A stretch of DNA of 64,000 bases, taken from positions 29,449,306 through 29,513,305 of the forward strand of contig OZ038385.1 in assembly GCA_964036045.1 (NCBI GenBank). The letters run 5' to 3'. How positions within the stretch are numbered: the stretch's first letter is position 1; each line of letters opens with the position of its first letter. Source of the DNA: Eutreptiella sp. 'Long Island Sound 2002'. Its lineage: Eukaryota > Euglenozoa > Euglenophyceae > Eutreptiales > Eutreptiaceae. A program made the position numbers and the translations under genes. Below are positions 31,968 through 44,354 of the stretch, piece after piece. The notes under the pieces are model-generated. The model did not search any database. It saw only the letters and a list, made by a program, of their open reading frames with translations, and was not told where the DNA came from.

Positions 31968-34677
31968 AGCGCCAAGTAGTACTCTTCTTGATCAAGTCCG
32001 TCAGAACGGCGCTGGTATAGGTGAAGTTCTTGATGTGGCGGCGATAGAAGTTGCACGCCCCAATGAAACTGCGTACATCATGAAGTCCTTTCTTGGGGTC
32101 TTCGTGTCGTACCTTGGCATCCATCAGGGGTTTGGCCTTAGAGGCCGCTGGGGTCCACCACCCATAGCCTACGTCAAACCCCAAGTACTGCATGGTCTCC
32201 TGCATGAACTCACACTTCTCCAGCTTGAGTCGAGTGTGGTTCTCCTGGCAGACCGCAAAGAACTCACCCAAGAGGATTAGGTGATCCTCCTGGGTATTGG
32301 TACCGAGGCATACATTGTCGATATGAGCCTCCATCTGGGCACCACGGGATATGAGCTCCTGCACCTTAGGTCTCCTTCGTAGGATGGACAAGATCTTGTT
32401 CATCAGCTCTTGGAATAGAGCGGGTGCGTTAGCCACGCCAAACGGCATGACCTTACACTTGAATACCCTCCCCTGAGGGGTGATGAAGGCCAGTAGTTCC
32501 TGCGCGTTGGGTGTCAGGTCCACTTGCCAGAATCCACTTCGCTTGTCCATCTTGGTCTTGTAGCGACAGGAGGCTATCTTCTCCAGGGTAGACTCCATAT
32601 TGGGAATGGACCCTGAGTGGTTCAACGTCTTCTTGTTCAGCTCTCCATAGTCCACTACCAGCCGTTTGGCTGAAGACCCAGGTTTAGCCACCAGGAAATA
32701 GGGGCTGCAGTGTAGGGGGTAGTCCCCGTCCTTGTACTCCAGGACTAGGCCAGCGTCGATACATTCTTGTATCTGTCGCTCAATCTCATCGGCCTGCTCT
32801 TTAGGAGCTGGATAGGGTCTCCTCTGGATCTTGTGACCCACGAACTCGGGTTTCAGCTTGAGGTCCATCTGTACCAGCTTGTCACATGAGGCTGGAGGGG
32901 GTAGTTCTCCGAACACCTCCAGATAGGTCCTTATAAGCTTCTGTACCCGCGGGTCCAATACCTTGATCTTGTCCTCCATGTCCTCGTCGGAGTGTAAGTT
33001 GCTTGCCCCTTGAATAGACGTCGGGAGGTGGTCCTCCACCGACTCTTCGCCCGTGGTAGTATCCTTCAGCCCTTGGTAGGCATATAGAAGGTCTTGTTCA
33101 ACCATCTCCGGTGGACGATGGCAACATAGGCACGCTCGCGGGGGTTCACATACACATTCCTCCGAGAGGTCGTCCTCCTCTGGGGTCCTCACATGGGCAT
33201 CCCACACGCTCTTCATGAGCTTAGGATCTACCTCCCTTTGCCAGGTGGTGATCTTCTGTTCGAGGTCCTCCTTCAATTGGGATAGGTCTCCCATACGTCC
33301 TTGCTTCAATGGCCATGAGCTGCGGGTAGGCTTCGCGTAGCATAGCTTTTTCGCCACCAACTTCCTCTTGGAATCCACATACTCCCTGAGCCTGGATCGA
33401 GGGTCCAGCTCCTCATCCACGGGGTCTTCCACCCTCATGGAGAGTAGGGGTTTCAGTGGGGCGACGTACTCGGCGTTCTCCACTTCCTCCACACAGGTCT
33501 GCACGAAGAAGGCGTCGTCCTCAGTTTCGTCATCTGAGTGGATAGAGCTAGGTAGCTCAGATAGTCCACACTCAGAGACTCCATCAGGTACAGGTACATG
33601 GCAGGGAGAGTTGGGGGCGTTGGTGTCGGTCACGACGTACTCATCTCCTCCGGGTGTAGTCTCAACAGCATCTTGAGGTCGTAGGCGATCCTTCAAGTCA
33701 CCCAAGGCGAGTCCATCGCTTTCTCGTTGTATAGCTTGGACCAGAGTCGGGTCCAGGTCCTCCCAGGGAATGGAGGTAAGACCTCCGTCCACCACGCTTA
33801 GCATACCCCCCCATCCGGGCTTCCCAATGGGCGTCTTGCGTCCCAGAGGCACGTAGATGGCCTCATCAGGTAACCGCACAGAGCTGATAGTCAGCTTGTC
33901 AAGGAGGGTTCGCCAGTACTCGTTGCCCCCATGGGTTCCCCAATCGGGGGAACACAGGACCATACGGGAACGTTCCAAGGCCACCTTGGTCAGCACCTTC
34001 CCCAGTTCACTGAACCTGGGGTTCCTGTAGGCAATCCCGAAAGAGGGCCAGTAAAATTTGTAGCTGCAGTTCTTCCCCTTGCTGCAGTAAAGGCCCAGTA
34101 CATGTTGCTTGTCGCTGGCGAACAACTCCACACTTAGGTCTTCTCGAGAGTAACCCAACTCCTTCAGACCTTGGTCTAGGACTTCCCCCAATAGTTGATA
34201 GTCCTCAGTTTTGGAGGCCGCCATCATGTTAGAGGGCTCCTCCTTCGATAGTCTCAGGTAACTCGAGGTATGTTCCACCTGCTCCAGTGGCACAGACTCT
34301 CTGCCACTGCCGTGGTCCACGTACAGGAGGTAGCGCGCTTGCAGCGTCAGGGATTGTATCTGGGAGTGCTGCACGAGGAAGTCAGTACCCAGTACAAAGT
34401 CGAAGGCCTCAGTGTCCATCACATAGAAGCGATGGGCGATAGTTCGAGAGCTCATAGGTACCTCCACTTCACAGTCCCCGCAGCTGTGCACCACATGTCC
34501 ATCCCCCATGCGTATAGCGGCGGTGGTCATGGTGTTCTTCAGGCTCCCACAAGGTAAAATTTTCTTGGCCACTATAGATATGGTGGCGCCAGTATCCAGT
34601 ACCCCCAGGTATTCACGTCCCCCTAGTCGGATACGTACCCAAAACACCAGGTCTTGGGTGCCACCAGAGCGTCCCTG
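31968..34677 (-). pseudogene. A2 pol, protease, Dam-like domain and reverse transcriptase
   Basis: Continuous with gag across one UGA. Protease LDTGATISIV is at about residue 17 of the frame that starts 34647. A Dam-like domain lies at residues 170-270 (33838-34140: ELFASDKQH, RNPRFSEL, SPDWG). The reverse transcriptase has VVDYGELN and MPFGVANAPALFQ. Its catalytic motif reads HIDN (32314-32325) where A1 reads HIDD, so a metal-binding Asp is lost. The frame runs into P at 31968. Apart from P and the Asp-to-Asn change, I see no break. Confidence 0.88.
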
Positions 34678-37170
34678 TCAGATCTCCGCGGGACAGGTCA
34701 CCTCGAACCCCTTGTTCCGCAATTTGCGGGCCATCCTCATGAAACGGCTCCTCTTCTTAGCGTTGCCGTCATCACCACCTTCATGCTCACGCTTGGCTCC
34801 TTGTTCTTGCTGGGCCTGCGTCTGTGAGCGTGTGGTTGGACCAGACTGCCCTCCAGAGGGCTCGGAGTTCCCCCCTGGATTAGGGTTGGGGTTGCCTCCG
34901 TTCTTGTCCTTGTTCTTGTTGTCGGGCTGGCGGTTAGCGCCTCCTCCTCGTCCACCCTGACGCTTGTCTTGACCACCTTGACCACGTCCTTTCGACTTGC
35001 CCTTGCCGGAGTCGTTGCCTTTGGCCTTGCCTCCACCTTTGCCTGAGCCTTCGCCAGGATCTTCCCCCTTAAGCTTCGCCGATAGGCGTTGCTTATGGTA
35101 GCACTCGTCCTCGTAGTGCTTCCGCTTACCGCAGAATGCACACGTGATGGTGCAGCGGTAATGATCCGGCAGCTTCGCTTTGGCGCCGGTGTTCTTCTCC
35201 TGCTGCTTCCCCTGGACGACCAAGCAGTCTTGCTGCTCGCAGTCAGAGGCGTGCTGCAGGTGGCCCTGCTCGTCTCTGGCATCACACCAGAATAGCTCCT
35301 TCACGTTCTCCATGGTACGGGCGTGGGCGTGTTTGGGGGTAGTCCCCTGCCCAGGTCGGGACCCTTGGTACCCTTTGCCTCCAGAACCTCCACCACCAGG
35401 ACGGTAGTTGTTCAGGTGCTGGTCGCTCTCCTTCTCCAGCGCCATCTCCAGGAGCAGCACGCATAGATCCTCGTAGCGGAGGGATCTAGCCTTGCGCTCA
35501 GCTGTCAAACGGCACTCATCTCATAGCTCTCGGGGGAGCTTGGCGCACAACCAGAACAGCAGGTCGTCGCTGCTGTAGGAACCGGGCGTCAGTCGTCCAG
35601 CCCAGTGATCCAGGTCAACCAACAGCTCGGAGACCCTGCCAGGTTTGGGGTTGTTGGGCAGCACGGGCAGGTTCTGGATCTCGGCCCTGATGGAGAGGTC
35701 GGTTTCGTAGGTTGGATACTGCCTCTCCAGGGCAACCAACACATCGGCAAAGGTGGCGGAGTTAGTTACGATCTGCCTGACCTGCTTCTCCAGGTACTTG
35801 GTCTTGCAGCACTGCAGGAGCAGATCGCACTTCACTCGCCCACTCGCCCGGCTTTGGCCGGTCAGTCGTAGGAACCGGCCAAAGTTCTCAGCAAACTCGC
35901 TGAGGTCCTTGCCTGTGAACTCAGGCAGGTTCACCACTATCTTGGAGGTGGCAATAGCCTTCGCCTCCTGAGCTCGGCGTCCTTCAGGGCGTCGGGTCTT
36001 CTTCTTCTTCTTCTTCTTCTTCTTGCCCTTGCGGTCCTCGGGGTCCTCATCCTCCGAGGGCGAAGAAGAATCCCTCGACGTCGGCTCGTCGTCGGAGGGG
36101 TCTCCGCCAAGATCACTAGAGCCATAAGGCTCTACGTCCACCATAGCCCTTAAGGCTGTCAGCCCCAGCTGGTCCAGCTCGGCCCTCGTCGAGTTCGTCA
36201 CGTGACTGTAAGGCGGCTGGGCCGTTCTCGGCACGAAGGGACTTCTCGGAATAGCTGCAGGCGTCGGCATCGGTCTGCTCCTCAGGCTCCCCAGGGTATT
36301 TGTCAACCCTGCCGCAGGGTGGTTAGCCTGTACTCGGTGGGGTGACATTCCCACCGTAGTAGGCGACACGTGGGACGGGATCATCAGGGGCTCCAGCTTC
36401 TCACGGATTTCTTGTGTGAGGTCGCCCACGATTTTTGAAGTGGCTCCTCGGAGCACCTCGTTGATCTCCGACCGCGTCAGGGACCTGTTGGAGGATCTTC
36501 CCGATCCTCTACTCCTGCCACCCAGAGATTCGGGTCCTCTCCTCAACCCACTCAAGGGTGCATACCCAGGTGCATACCCAGGAGCATACCCAGGAACATC
36601 CACATAGGTTCCAGTAGCGTGTAGTGGATGGGGATAATCAGCTGCATACCATCGCGGCGCAGCGCTGGGGGCCACAGGCTCACTGGCAGTAGTTGCCTCA
36701 TGGAGCGCAGTGGTAGGTGGGCCCATACCATAGGCGGGGTAGGGAGGCATGCCAGTAAAGCCTGTGCCCTCTGCCATAGGCGGGTTGGTTGAGGAAGTGG
36801 ATGTTGCAGCAGCTGGGAGTGTGGTGATTAAAGGAGAGGGTGATGCGTGGAGGCCAGAAGCGCTTGGTGCGCCTTCGAAGGTAGGGTCATGCGTCGGGTC
36901 TTGCCCTTGTTCCTCTCCGTCGTCTGCTCCTTCTTCAGCATCCTTCTCGCTCTCGTTCTCTCTCTTCCTCTTCACAGGCTGAGGCTGAGAGACCACTTCT
37001 TCGACCGACAGGGCCCCGAAGGCCGTCTGGAGGCCATCCAGGGAGTTCTCAGCCGTATCCACTGGCCCATGTAAGGGCTCCGCCGAAGGTACAGCGCCAG
37101 GTGCCGGCCTTGCCGGTGCCTCAGGCGCTGGCGCTGTCTTCACGTCAGCGTCCTCCTTTCTTGGATCCAT
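34678..37170 (-). pseudogene. A2 gag
   Basis: ATG at 37170-37168. It has the same domain order as A1 gag: Pro/Ser-rich N-terminus, poly-Lys (about 36000-36030), capsid-like domain (about 35520-35960) and Gly/Lys-rich C-terminus with zinc knuckle CAFCGKRKHYEDEC. One nonsense codon, TGA at 35521-35523, replaces the Trp in A1's PRELWDEC; the frame then continues to UGA 34680-34678, followed by CAG and pol. Confidence 0.87.
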
Positions 37171-37257
37171 CTTAGTCCGCCCTTCTGCTTATATTTGCCT
37201 GTACTCGGAGCACTGGTTGTACGGCGCGGGGTCGCTGCCGGTGCACAGAGACAGGCT
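37171..37257 (-). other. A2 leader
   Basis: Short untranslated leader, as in A1; no other feature seen. Confidence 0.55.
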
Positions 37258-37271
37258 GCCTCTTGCTACCA
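37258..37271 (-). promoter_or_regulatory. A2 primer-binding site
   Basis: TGGTAGCAAGAGGC on the sense strand, identical to A1. Confidence 0.6.
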
Positions 37272-38067
37272 GAAAAGTTTATAGTGTTTTCAGCACTGTG
37301 TTTTGCCTCTCCTGCTGCTTGCTGTTGGTGTAGGGTTTCCTGCTGCTTGTTTTTGGAGATGAAAAGCTTTGTTTTGATGAAATACAGTCACTCCAAGTCA
37401 CTCCAGGATAGCCCAAGCCAATAGTATGCAAAGAGAAGAGGATTCAGGATCAAAGCATGAAGGGCTGCAGTGTAAACAGTGAAAGATGATTGGATATTCA
37501 CAGAAACTGCAACTCAGGTCACAAATGAATGCATATTCACAAAGATAGCTGAAATGTTTTTGGAAAAGAGTTAGAAAACTGCCTCAGGGTCACTCTCTCT
37601 CCATAGTGCCATCTCAGGAGATGTGCACTCTTTGTTTTGGGTCCCATATGTGCTGAGGTGGCATGGTATGTGGCGATGAGGTCACTGCCATGTCACATGG
37701 GATCTTCCTACTTAGCTAGGCTGACCAGGAATTGAACCCAGGACCTCTCAAAAAAAGGTGCCCAGCCGCCTAGGGTGCATACCACTAGGATAGCTAAGAA
37801 TTCATGGAAAAACATAGATAAATTCATAGGCTCTACCTTAGGTATGTCAGTGCTCAGTCAACTCAGGAAAAGATGTTTTACTTCACATTGAAAGGGGATT
37901 AAGGGGTCCACTCCATATCCTGATTGGGTGTTTGGTTCCATAGGTCAAAATGTGTTATCACCACTTTTGGTGGGACCAATACTAAGATAAAAATGCATGG
38001 ATGCTCAGTGCATCTCTAATACAACTAGAGTATGCCTCAAAGCAATGGAAAAGCACTTTTTCTTACT
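37271..38067 (-). repeat. A2 5' LTR
   Basis: 797 bp, nearly identical to 24101-24897. It carries the tRNA-like module at 37711-37798, in which the anticodon-like arm is partly lost. Confidence 0.92.
37711..37798 (-). other. tRNA-like module in A2 5' LTR
   Basis: End stem and box motifs as in the other copies; an A-for-G change weakens the central arm. Confidence 0.5.
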
Positions 38068-38331
38068 CTGCACGCTTGCTAAACCTGGAGGATTGTCTGA
38101 CCGATGCCACGGGGTACGCCCCGGGTCTCTCCCCCCCTAAGCGCCCAATTTCTGTGCTGGCGCAAAACCTTGGGGGAATACCCAGCGTACTAATCCAGGT
38201 ACTGTTTTCCCTACCTATCTGTCTACTACAGGGAGGGGTGGCCAAAAGCTTGGAAGGCTTGAAAACGCCTATTTGCTACGATGGTCAAAAGCTAGCCTAA
38301 CCACTGCCACCGTCCACCAACCCCGCTAAAA

Positions 38332-38601
38332 TTGCAGGAAAAGGGTGGGACAGTGACACACGCATTACAGGTCCTACACACCCTACAGTGGCACCATCCT
38401 GGTAGGCGAGCACTTCTGCAACTGGCTCAAGCCCCCACTCAGGACTACCACTCCTACACACACGCTCTACTGGGTGGCGTGGAAGAAGAGGACACGAGCC
38501 CTAGCGGCTCACCTGTGAGATTGCAAGAGAACACAGAGCTACTAAGCCTCGCCACAACGCGTTTCCCTGCTAGGGCCTGGAGTGAAGGGGTGCTCTTGTA
38601 G
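38332..38601 (+). pseudogene. A4 copy of the conserved small ORF
   Basis: Shares GGTVTHALQVLHTLQWHHPG and the APTQDYHSYTH segment with A1 and A3, then goes out of frame and stops early. The Cys pairs are lost. Confidence 0.45.
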
Positions 38602-38786
38602 CGTGCACAGCGTGGATGTTGAAGGTGTCGGACTGCGCTTGCCACTCCTGGCTGAGTCCCAGCTTGTTGTTTGTGTGATCAGCGCCGGATATTTTAGCAC
38701 GGCTTGGGACTGCACCAGTTCACCCTGACCTTCCCACCTGAAGAACAAAGGAAGATGCAGGAGCGTTTGCAGCGGAGGAACCAATA

Positions 38787-38818
38787 CAGACTCCACGTGT
38801 TATACGCTTCTCAGTCTG
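38787..38818 (+). other. Interleaved-stem remnant in A4
   Basis: The b stem is kept as CAGACT (38787-38792) with AGTCTG (38813-38818), a third sequence version. The AT-rich a stem no longer pairs fully. Confidence 0.45.
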
Positions 38819-38868
38819 CCCTACAATAAGCTGTCCACAATCGCCCCTATCAAGCAAGCAAGTCTAAG

Positions 38869-38911
38869 AAGCTCCACCCGTTCTCTTATAGATCGTGGGG
38901 TTGAGCCCCTT
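38869..38911 (+). other. Hairpin in A4 3' region
   Basis: Arms CTCCACCC (38872-38879) and GGGTTGAG (38898-38905) pair with one mismatch. Confidence 0.45.
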
Positions 38912-40194
38912 GGTAACCTAAACAAGGTTTTCCATGGGCATTTCGCGTGGCCTACCCCTTAATGCGTGTGTGAATGCACGAGCATGCACGAGTTGACGAT
39001 CAACCTGTGGCAATCATTGTTTTTCTTCCTAATCTTACCCACAATCACGGACTCCACCAGGGGGTGGCCCCACCTGGGCTTACCTACCTTACTCACCGCT
39101 GGAGAGTGAAGCAAGGTGAGGGAAAAGCGAGACACCAGCGAGAAAGGACGCTATGCATATGTGTGTATGTCTAATGACCCTGGACTTACCTTTAATCATC
39201 TGCAATCTTTCTAATTTATCCCTCTATCGTTTGTTAGCGCTGCTACAAGGCACGTTCACGAAGACACGAGACGAGCAATGTGCATGCTGCATACGAGACG
39301 GGCACACCTGTTTTTTATCACTGATTCATTGAAGTCCTTCTGTTGATTTTCAAATTCTTGAATCTTGAATTCTTTCTGGCAGTGTGGGTGAGATCTGTAT
39401 GTTCATTTATTCATGTATGTCTCGTCATTTTTATCATTATACGTAACATACTTTTATAATCTTATTAAATCTTTATTTTCCGGCGCTTCGCTAGGAGCCG
39501 CTCCTGCGCGCCGCCTTTTTCTGCGTAAGAATTTCTTGATTTAAAAAATAAAGAGATGACTACAAATTTTATAAAAATGTGCATCTGATGCACAATTGAA
39601 TTCTGTTCAGGTATGTGCTTTCAGAAAAATTCTGGGCCGTCATTTGACGGATTTAGGTGTTGTCGCTTCGCGTTTGCGTGGATTCGTCCCTCATTCTCCC
39701 ATTCCTCTGTTGTACAGACATCCTCGCAAAGCCTCGCTGAGTAGGCCGCTGTTCGGGCCGAAAAGCAGCAGCAAGAGACTGAACCAGAACCAAGACCCCT
39801 CCAAGGGGCAATTCTAATCACCCCAGCACACCCTCGCCCCAGTACCAGGACAGGTGTCTCCATCAGTTTCAATGAGACTTGGGTTGAGCGTCCTATGAGA
39901 GTCTGGCGTTGGGTTGTGTCACGCTGCAGCTTGGAGGGAGGGATGCAAATGCATATGGTCTTGGCATGCCCTATACTAACCCCACCAAGCAACAGGAACC
40001 CCTGCAGCGCCAAGAGGGCTGAGCTTTCTGTTGGAAATTGTCATTAACAATGCAGCAAGAGTCGTTGGCCATGGTAACGCGCTCTTTTCCCGTGTTAGGG
40101 AAGCTATAGGTATTTGAAAGTAGGTGTGGAAACCAAGGAAAGGCCAAGAAAAAATTCCTTTCTCCTGAAAATGCGACAGTGGTGGCCACCACAG

Positions 40195-40205
40195 CACAAG
40201 GGGGG
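40195..40205 (+). promoter_or_regulatory. A4 polypurine tract
   Basis: AAGGGGGG directly before the LTR at 40206, as in A1 and A2. Confidence 0.75.
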
Positions 40206-40355
40206 AGTAAGAAAAAGTGCTTTTCCAATGCTTTAGGGTATACATTAGTTGTATTAGAGGTGCTCTAAGCACTCTTGCATTTTTATCTTAGTATTGGCCT
40301 AACCAAAATGGGTGATAACACATTTTGGCCTATGGAACCAAACACTAAATCAGAA

Positions 40356-40380
40356 TGTAATGTGGACCCCTTAATCCCCA
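40356..40380. repeat. 25-bp target duplication of R, left copy
   Basis: Identical over 25 bp to 44330-44354. The joined sequence restores the A4 LTR, matching A1 and A2 here. Confidence 0.92.
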
Positions 40381-41193
40381 GTAAGTAAGTAAGAAAGGGC
40401 GGCCGCGTCCGCAGCCTCATCTGACTTCTCCCCGTTTGTTTTACATGGTGGCCGCCTCTGGCGGGAAGGAGAGCTCTCCACCATCAGCTCCCCTGGCGAC
40501 CCCTGTCTCACCTCACGGCCGAGAACTTCAACCAGGTTCCCTTGGGGCATGACCGGCGGTAGGCTCCCTTCAGTCGCGGCCCTCACGGTTTCAGCTCCTT
40601 CCGGTCACCCTTTGAAGGATCCCCCGCCCCCCCCCCCCCTAGCACAGCCTATTGGGCGCCTGCAGGCGGGTTTCCTGTGGATAGCCCTCGCCGACAGCGG
40701 AGCATTCCTCTCTGTCAACCACATTCCACCACTCCCCATCCCTCACGGGTTGGAGTATACACTCGGCTCCCGGATGCACTTGGTTGTCTCTCATCCACGG
40801 CTGGAGGCCAGGGGGCGACCCCTTCCACGTTCCCCCTGGTCCCGCTCACGCGTGAACCTACGTGTACTCAGGCCATTGACCCGGGGATCTCAAGGTCAAC
40901 CCTCACCCCTGCGGACACCTCACGGCCGTCTCGGAGTTCAGGGCATTTTCCCGACTTCCCGTGGTCAGGTTCCCCATGGTTGGCTCATGGTTGACCACTC
41001 CATGGCGACTGGTTTCCCAATCCCATGGGGCTGTTGCTTGGCGCTTTCGGCCTCCCTGCCTGTCCGATGTCCCATTCCCCTTTGCCTCATCCTGGCACTG
41101 GCCTGTTGCCAGCGTCCCATGGACTCACTACCCCGTCGGCCCGTGGTGTGGCTCTAGCCGCACGCCCTTCCCCGCCCCGTCCCCTTGTCCCTT

Positions 41194-41740
41194 CATCCCG
41201 TGTTTATACCCCACCGGGTCGCCTGCAACCCTGTGGCGTGGGCCCACTGATGCCTATTCCTTCCGGGGACCGCTTCGTGCGCTTAGCACGGGTCGCTCCC
41301 TTCCCGCCCCCGTCCCTTTCCCCTGTGCCGCGGCCCCGGCCTAATCCCCTGGGCTGTCGTGCGGCCCCATCCCATCCCTCATCCCGTGTTTATACCCCAC
41401 CGGGCCGCCAGCAACCCTGTGGCGCGGGCCCACTGGATCCTCATCCATCCGGGGACTGTTTCGTGCGCCTAGCACGGGTCGCTCCCTTCCCGCCCTTTTC
41501 CCCTGTGCCGCGGCCCCGGCCTAATCCCCTGGGTTGTTTTGCGGCCCCATCCCATCCCTCATCCCGTGTTTATACCCCACCGGGCCGCCAGCAACCCTGT
41601 GGCGCGGGCCCACTGGATCCTCATCCATCCAGGGGCCATTTTGTGCGCCTAGCACGGGTCGCTCCCCTCCCGCCCCCGCCCCTCACTCCTGTGCTGCCTC
41701 CCTTGCTGTCCTAGTCCCCTGGGGCTGTTGCCTGGCCCTA
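41194..41740 (-). repeat. 180-186 bp tandem repeat inside R
   Basis: Units start at CATCCCGTGTTTATACC at 41194, 41380 and 41560. The second and third are nearly identical; the first is more diverged and the fourth is partial. Confidence 0.85.
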
Positions 41741-43749
41741 GCCACACGTTCTTTTCTGTCCCGTCTCCTTGTGGTGCTGCGTGGTGTTGTCCGCGATTTT
41801 TTCCCCCGCTTTCTTCCGCGTTGTTCCCTCCTCCCTGCATGCACGCACAACAACACTGCATCGCCATCTGTCTCGGTTCTGTTCGGTGCCCTTGTCCAGT
41901 CCCTCCGCCATCCTGTGGCGCGGCCCTTGGCGGTCCCCGGCCATGCCAGGCGACCCAGCCTTTTAGCCCGCGTTGTTGTACATGTATCTTCTCTCTCTCC
42001 TCTCTACCCTCCCCTCCCCTCTGTCTCCTGCCCGCCCTCTTAGTGTTGTTCTCCTGCTCCCTGTGCTCGCCGCTGGTCGTCCCCGCGCCATGGTTGTATC
42101 TCGCGCGCCCTCACGCGCCTCCGGGCTTCTGCCCTGTCTTCCGACCTGTAAGCCGACCTGGGCGGCCGCCCCAGACACCCCTTTGGGGGGACTCCCCCGT
42201 CGTCCTCTCCCGCCGGCCGCCCCTCCATCAGTTCCCTGATGGTCGGGCGGGGCGGCCGGTACGGCTCTATGCTCGTCATCAGCATGGTGCTTCTCTGTGA
42301 GAGACATTGTGTTCCTTTGCGCCCTGGTTGGCCCCCTGTTCCCCCCACCTCCCGTGCCCTGCCTCCTCTATTTGCCCTTCCTGTGTGTCCGCCTGTCCTG
42401 CTGTTTTTTCTTTTTTTTGTTCCGTGTTCGCGCTCCCCGCTGCTCCCGCGCGCCCTGCGTGTGCCCCTGTTCTTCTCCGTGTTACCCCTGTCCCGCTGCC
42501 CTGCGCCCCGCCTCTCGTCTGTCTCCCCTCCCATTCTCCTTCTCGCTGTCGACCCTGCCTGTACGTCTGCCTCTTCTGTCTGAGCCGCGCTGTCACTCGT
42601 GTTTGCCACCCGCGTGCTCTACCCCTGTTCCTCCCCCTCGCCCCTACGCTTTCCCCTGGGGTGTCCCCCACCCTAGTGCTCCCTCGGTCCCCCCCTCTCA
42701 GCCCATCCTGGTTGCCTGGTGCCCTGTGTGGGGGGGGGGGGTGTATCTGCGGACTGGACTGTGGCCCTGCCTGAGGATTGGCATGGCGGTTGGTTTCCTA
42801 CGCACCATGAGCCACCGCATGTGCCGAAGGAACACAGAGAGAACGTCAGGGAGACGCTTGTCGAATTCCTGTCGCTGCATTTGCACTGTGGAGCCCAGCC
42901 GCTTAGACAAAGGTTCCGTTGCACCTCGCAGGTGTCCCATGGCGCCCGTGGCTACCAAGGCCTGGCGTGGTCAACCCCTCAGAGCAGGGCGCACGTAAGT
43001 CCAATGTCTTCAATGCAGCACCATCCTGTCATGCAGAGAACTTTGCCGGCATGTACCAAGTCGGCGGATAGCCCGCACACTGCGGTTGCCAGTCCACAGG
43101 GGCGCCACCGAGACGTGGCCCCCCTGCACCGCACTCGAGTAGACCTGCACTGCCACCTGCCCATCCCAGCAATCTCTCCGATCACACCATCAGCCAAGAC
43201 CCTGGCACCAACTTGTCGGAATATTGGATGCGTCCGCCCGTTCACCTCTCCTGCAAGTCAGAGCCCTGGCACCGTGCTGCACCCGAAGGGCACAGCGCTG
43301 CTGCACGCCCTCGCCGGCGGTTCTCGCCAGTCACGACCTTGCGCTCTGCTCCGTCACTGTACCACATTTCGATACTGCTTCCCGTCTGCTTCTCGTTCTG
43401 CCCCACACTGCTCGCCGTACCCACGATACGTCTCCCGTCCCACTGCCCGGTTGCTTCTTCCGCACACGCCTGCGCCCCCGTACTCCGCCGCCCCATCTCC
43501 CCTCTCCCCTGCCGCTGGTCCTGTGCTCTCCGCTTGGGGTTCTTGTCCGCGTCCACCATCACCACAACCCCCTCCACTTTCAGCCGTGTCCCTGCCCTCC
43601 CCTGCGCACCTGCACCTCTCCGCTCCCTTCCTCCTCTCCTCGTGTCTGTCACATCCCATCCTCACCCTCCTCCACCTCCGCCGACCCCCCGCGTCCGCCT
43701 CCCCGCATCCCATCTGCCCGTCCCTCCGCACGCCCCTGGCCCCCTGCCC

Positions 43750-44329
43750 CTAGCGCTTCCCGTTCCTGCTCCTGCCCGGCCCTACGTGTCGCCACTGTAC
43801 CGCCCCTCCTGCTGCAGTAGCTCTCGCAGCATCTGAATCCTGGGCTTCTTCCCCTTCTCCTGGGGACAGTCCAGGCGCACCCCCTGGGAGCGCCGCTCCC
43901 AGCATCCTCCTCCACCGCCCCTCATGCATCTCTGGCCCCCCTTCCCTGGGCCTCCCTGCCCTGCCGACCAGGTCACTGAAGGGGCGGGGCCCCCTCTTCT
44001 CCCGCCTTCCCCTGGTCTTCCCCGCCCACTTCACGTAGCGGGCCACCTCCGCCACTTCCCCCTCCGTCCACCCCGCGACCGTCCCGGGTCCCCTCCGCAT
44101 CGGCGGCGGCGCATACTGCCGCGGCGGCGGGGACTCCGAGCCCCAGCCCGTCGGCGTCTGCTCTGGACTGGGGCTGGCCGGCCGCGGTGCCCCCTCCGCC
44201 TCCCCTGCCCCTCGCTCCTCCCGCCTGCGCCGCTTCCCCCTTTCCTGCGCTGCCTCCTCGTCCTCCTCCCTGGCCCTTTTCCCTGACGGCGACCGCCCCT
44301 CCACATCCCTGGAGGGGGTGTCCCCTTCC
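43750..44329 (-). CDS. R C-terminal ORF fragment, possible Myb/SANT-like segment
   Basis: Open from the 5' junction to a stop at 43750. It begins with Glu/Arg/Lys-rich sequence. A segment starts WTEGEVAEVARYVKWAG and ends EGRWRRMLG, spaced like a Myb/SANT helix set with its first and last Trp. It then ends in a Gly/Ala-rich tail. The Myb-like reading is tentative. As the insert is 5' truncated, the N-terminus is missing. Confidence 0.35.
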
Positions 44330-44354
44330 TGTAATGTGGACCCCTTAATCCCCA
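44330..44354. repeat. 25-bp target duplication of R, right copy
   Basis: Second copy of 40356-40380. Confidence 0.92.

Larger units (their letters stand above)
24101..38067 (-). mobile_element. Chromovirus A2 (complete LTR retrotransposon, - strand)
   Basis: A full-length family A element with CTGCA duplicated at 24096-24100 and 38068-38072. The two 797-bp LTRs differ at only five positions by my count, so this is the youngest A copy here. It is inserted in the 3' region of A4 and interrupted by P. Confidence 0.93.
38068..40380 (+). mobile_element. Chromovirus A4, middle fragment: 3' region and LTR start
   Basis: Resumes with the duplicated CTGCA. It contains the A4 version of the 3' region (38073-40194), polypurine tract (40195-40205) and the first 175 bp of its 3' LTR (from 40206). 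It has diverged from A1 and A2 more than they have from each other. Confidence 0.88.
40381..44329 (-). mobile_element. Retroposon R (5'-truncated LINE-like insertion)
   Basis: A 3.9-kb insertion in the A4 LTR with a 25-bp duplication, a size typical of target-primed reverse transcription. On the minus strand it ends in about three TTAC units (40381-40393), so sense is minus and the 5' end is at 44329. Sense is G-rich. A C-terminal coding piece lies at 43750-44329. The remaining 3.3 kb has no ORF I trust and includes a tandem repeat. I cannot name the family. Confidence 0.75.

Noticed and set aside
41194-41740. CRISPR-like array
   Set aside because: Units are adjacent 180-bp tandem repeats without spacers, in a eukaryotic retroposon.
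41025-44286. Many long + strand open frames in R
   Set aside because: They overlap in all three frames of C-rich sequence, lack domain-like composition and run against the inferred sense strand.
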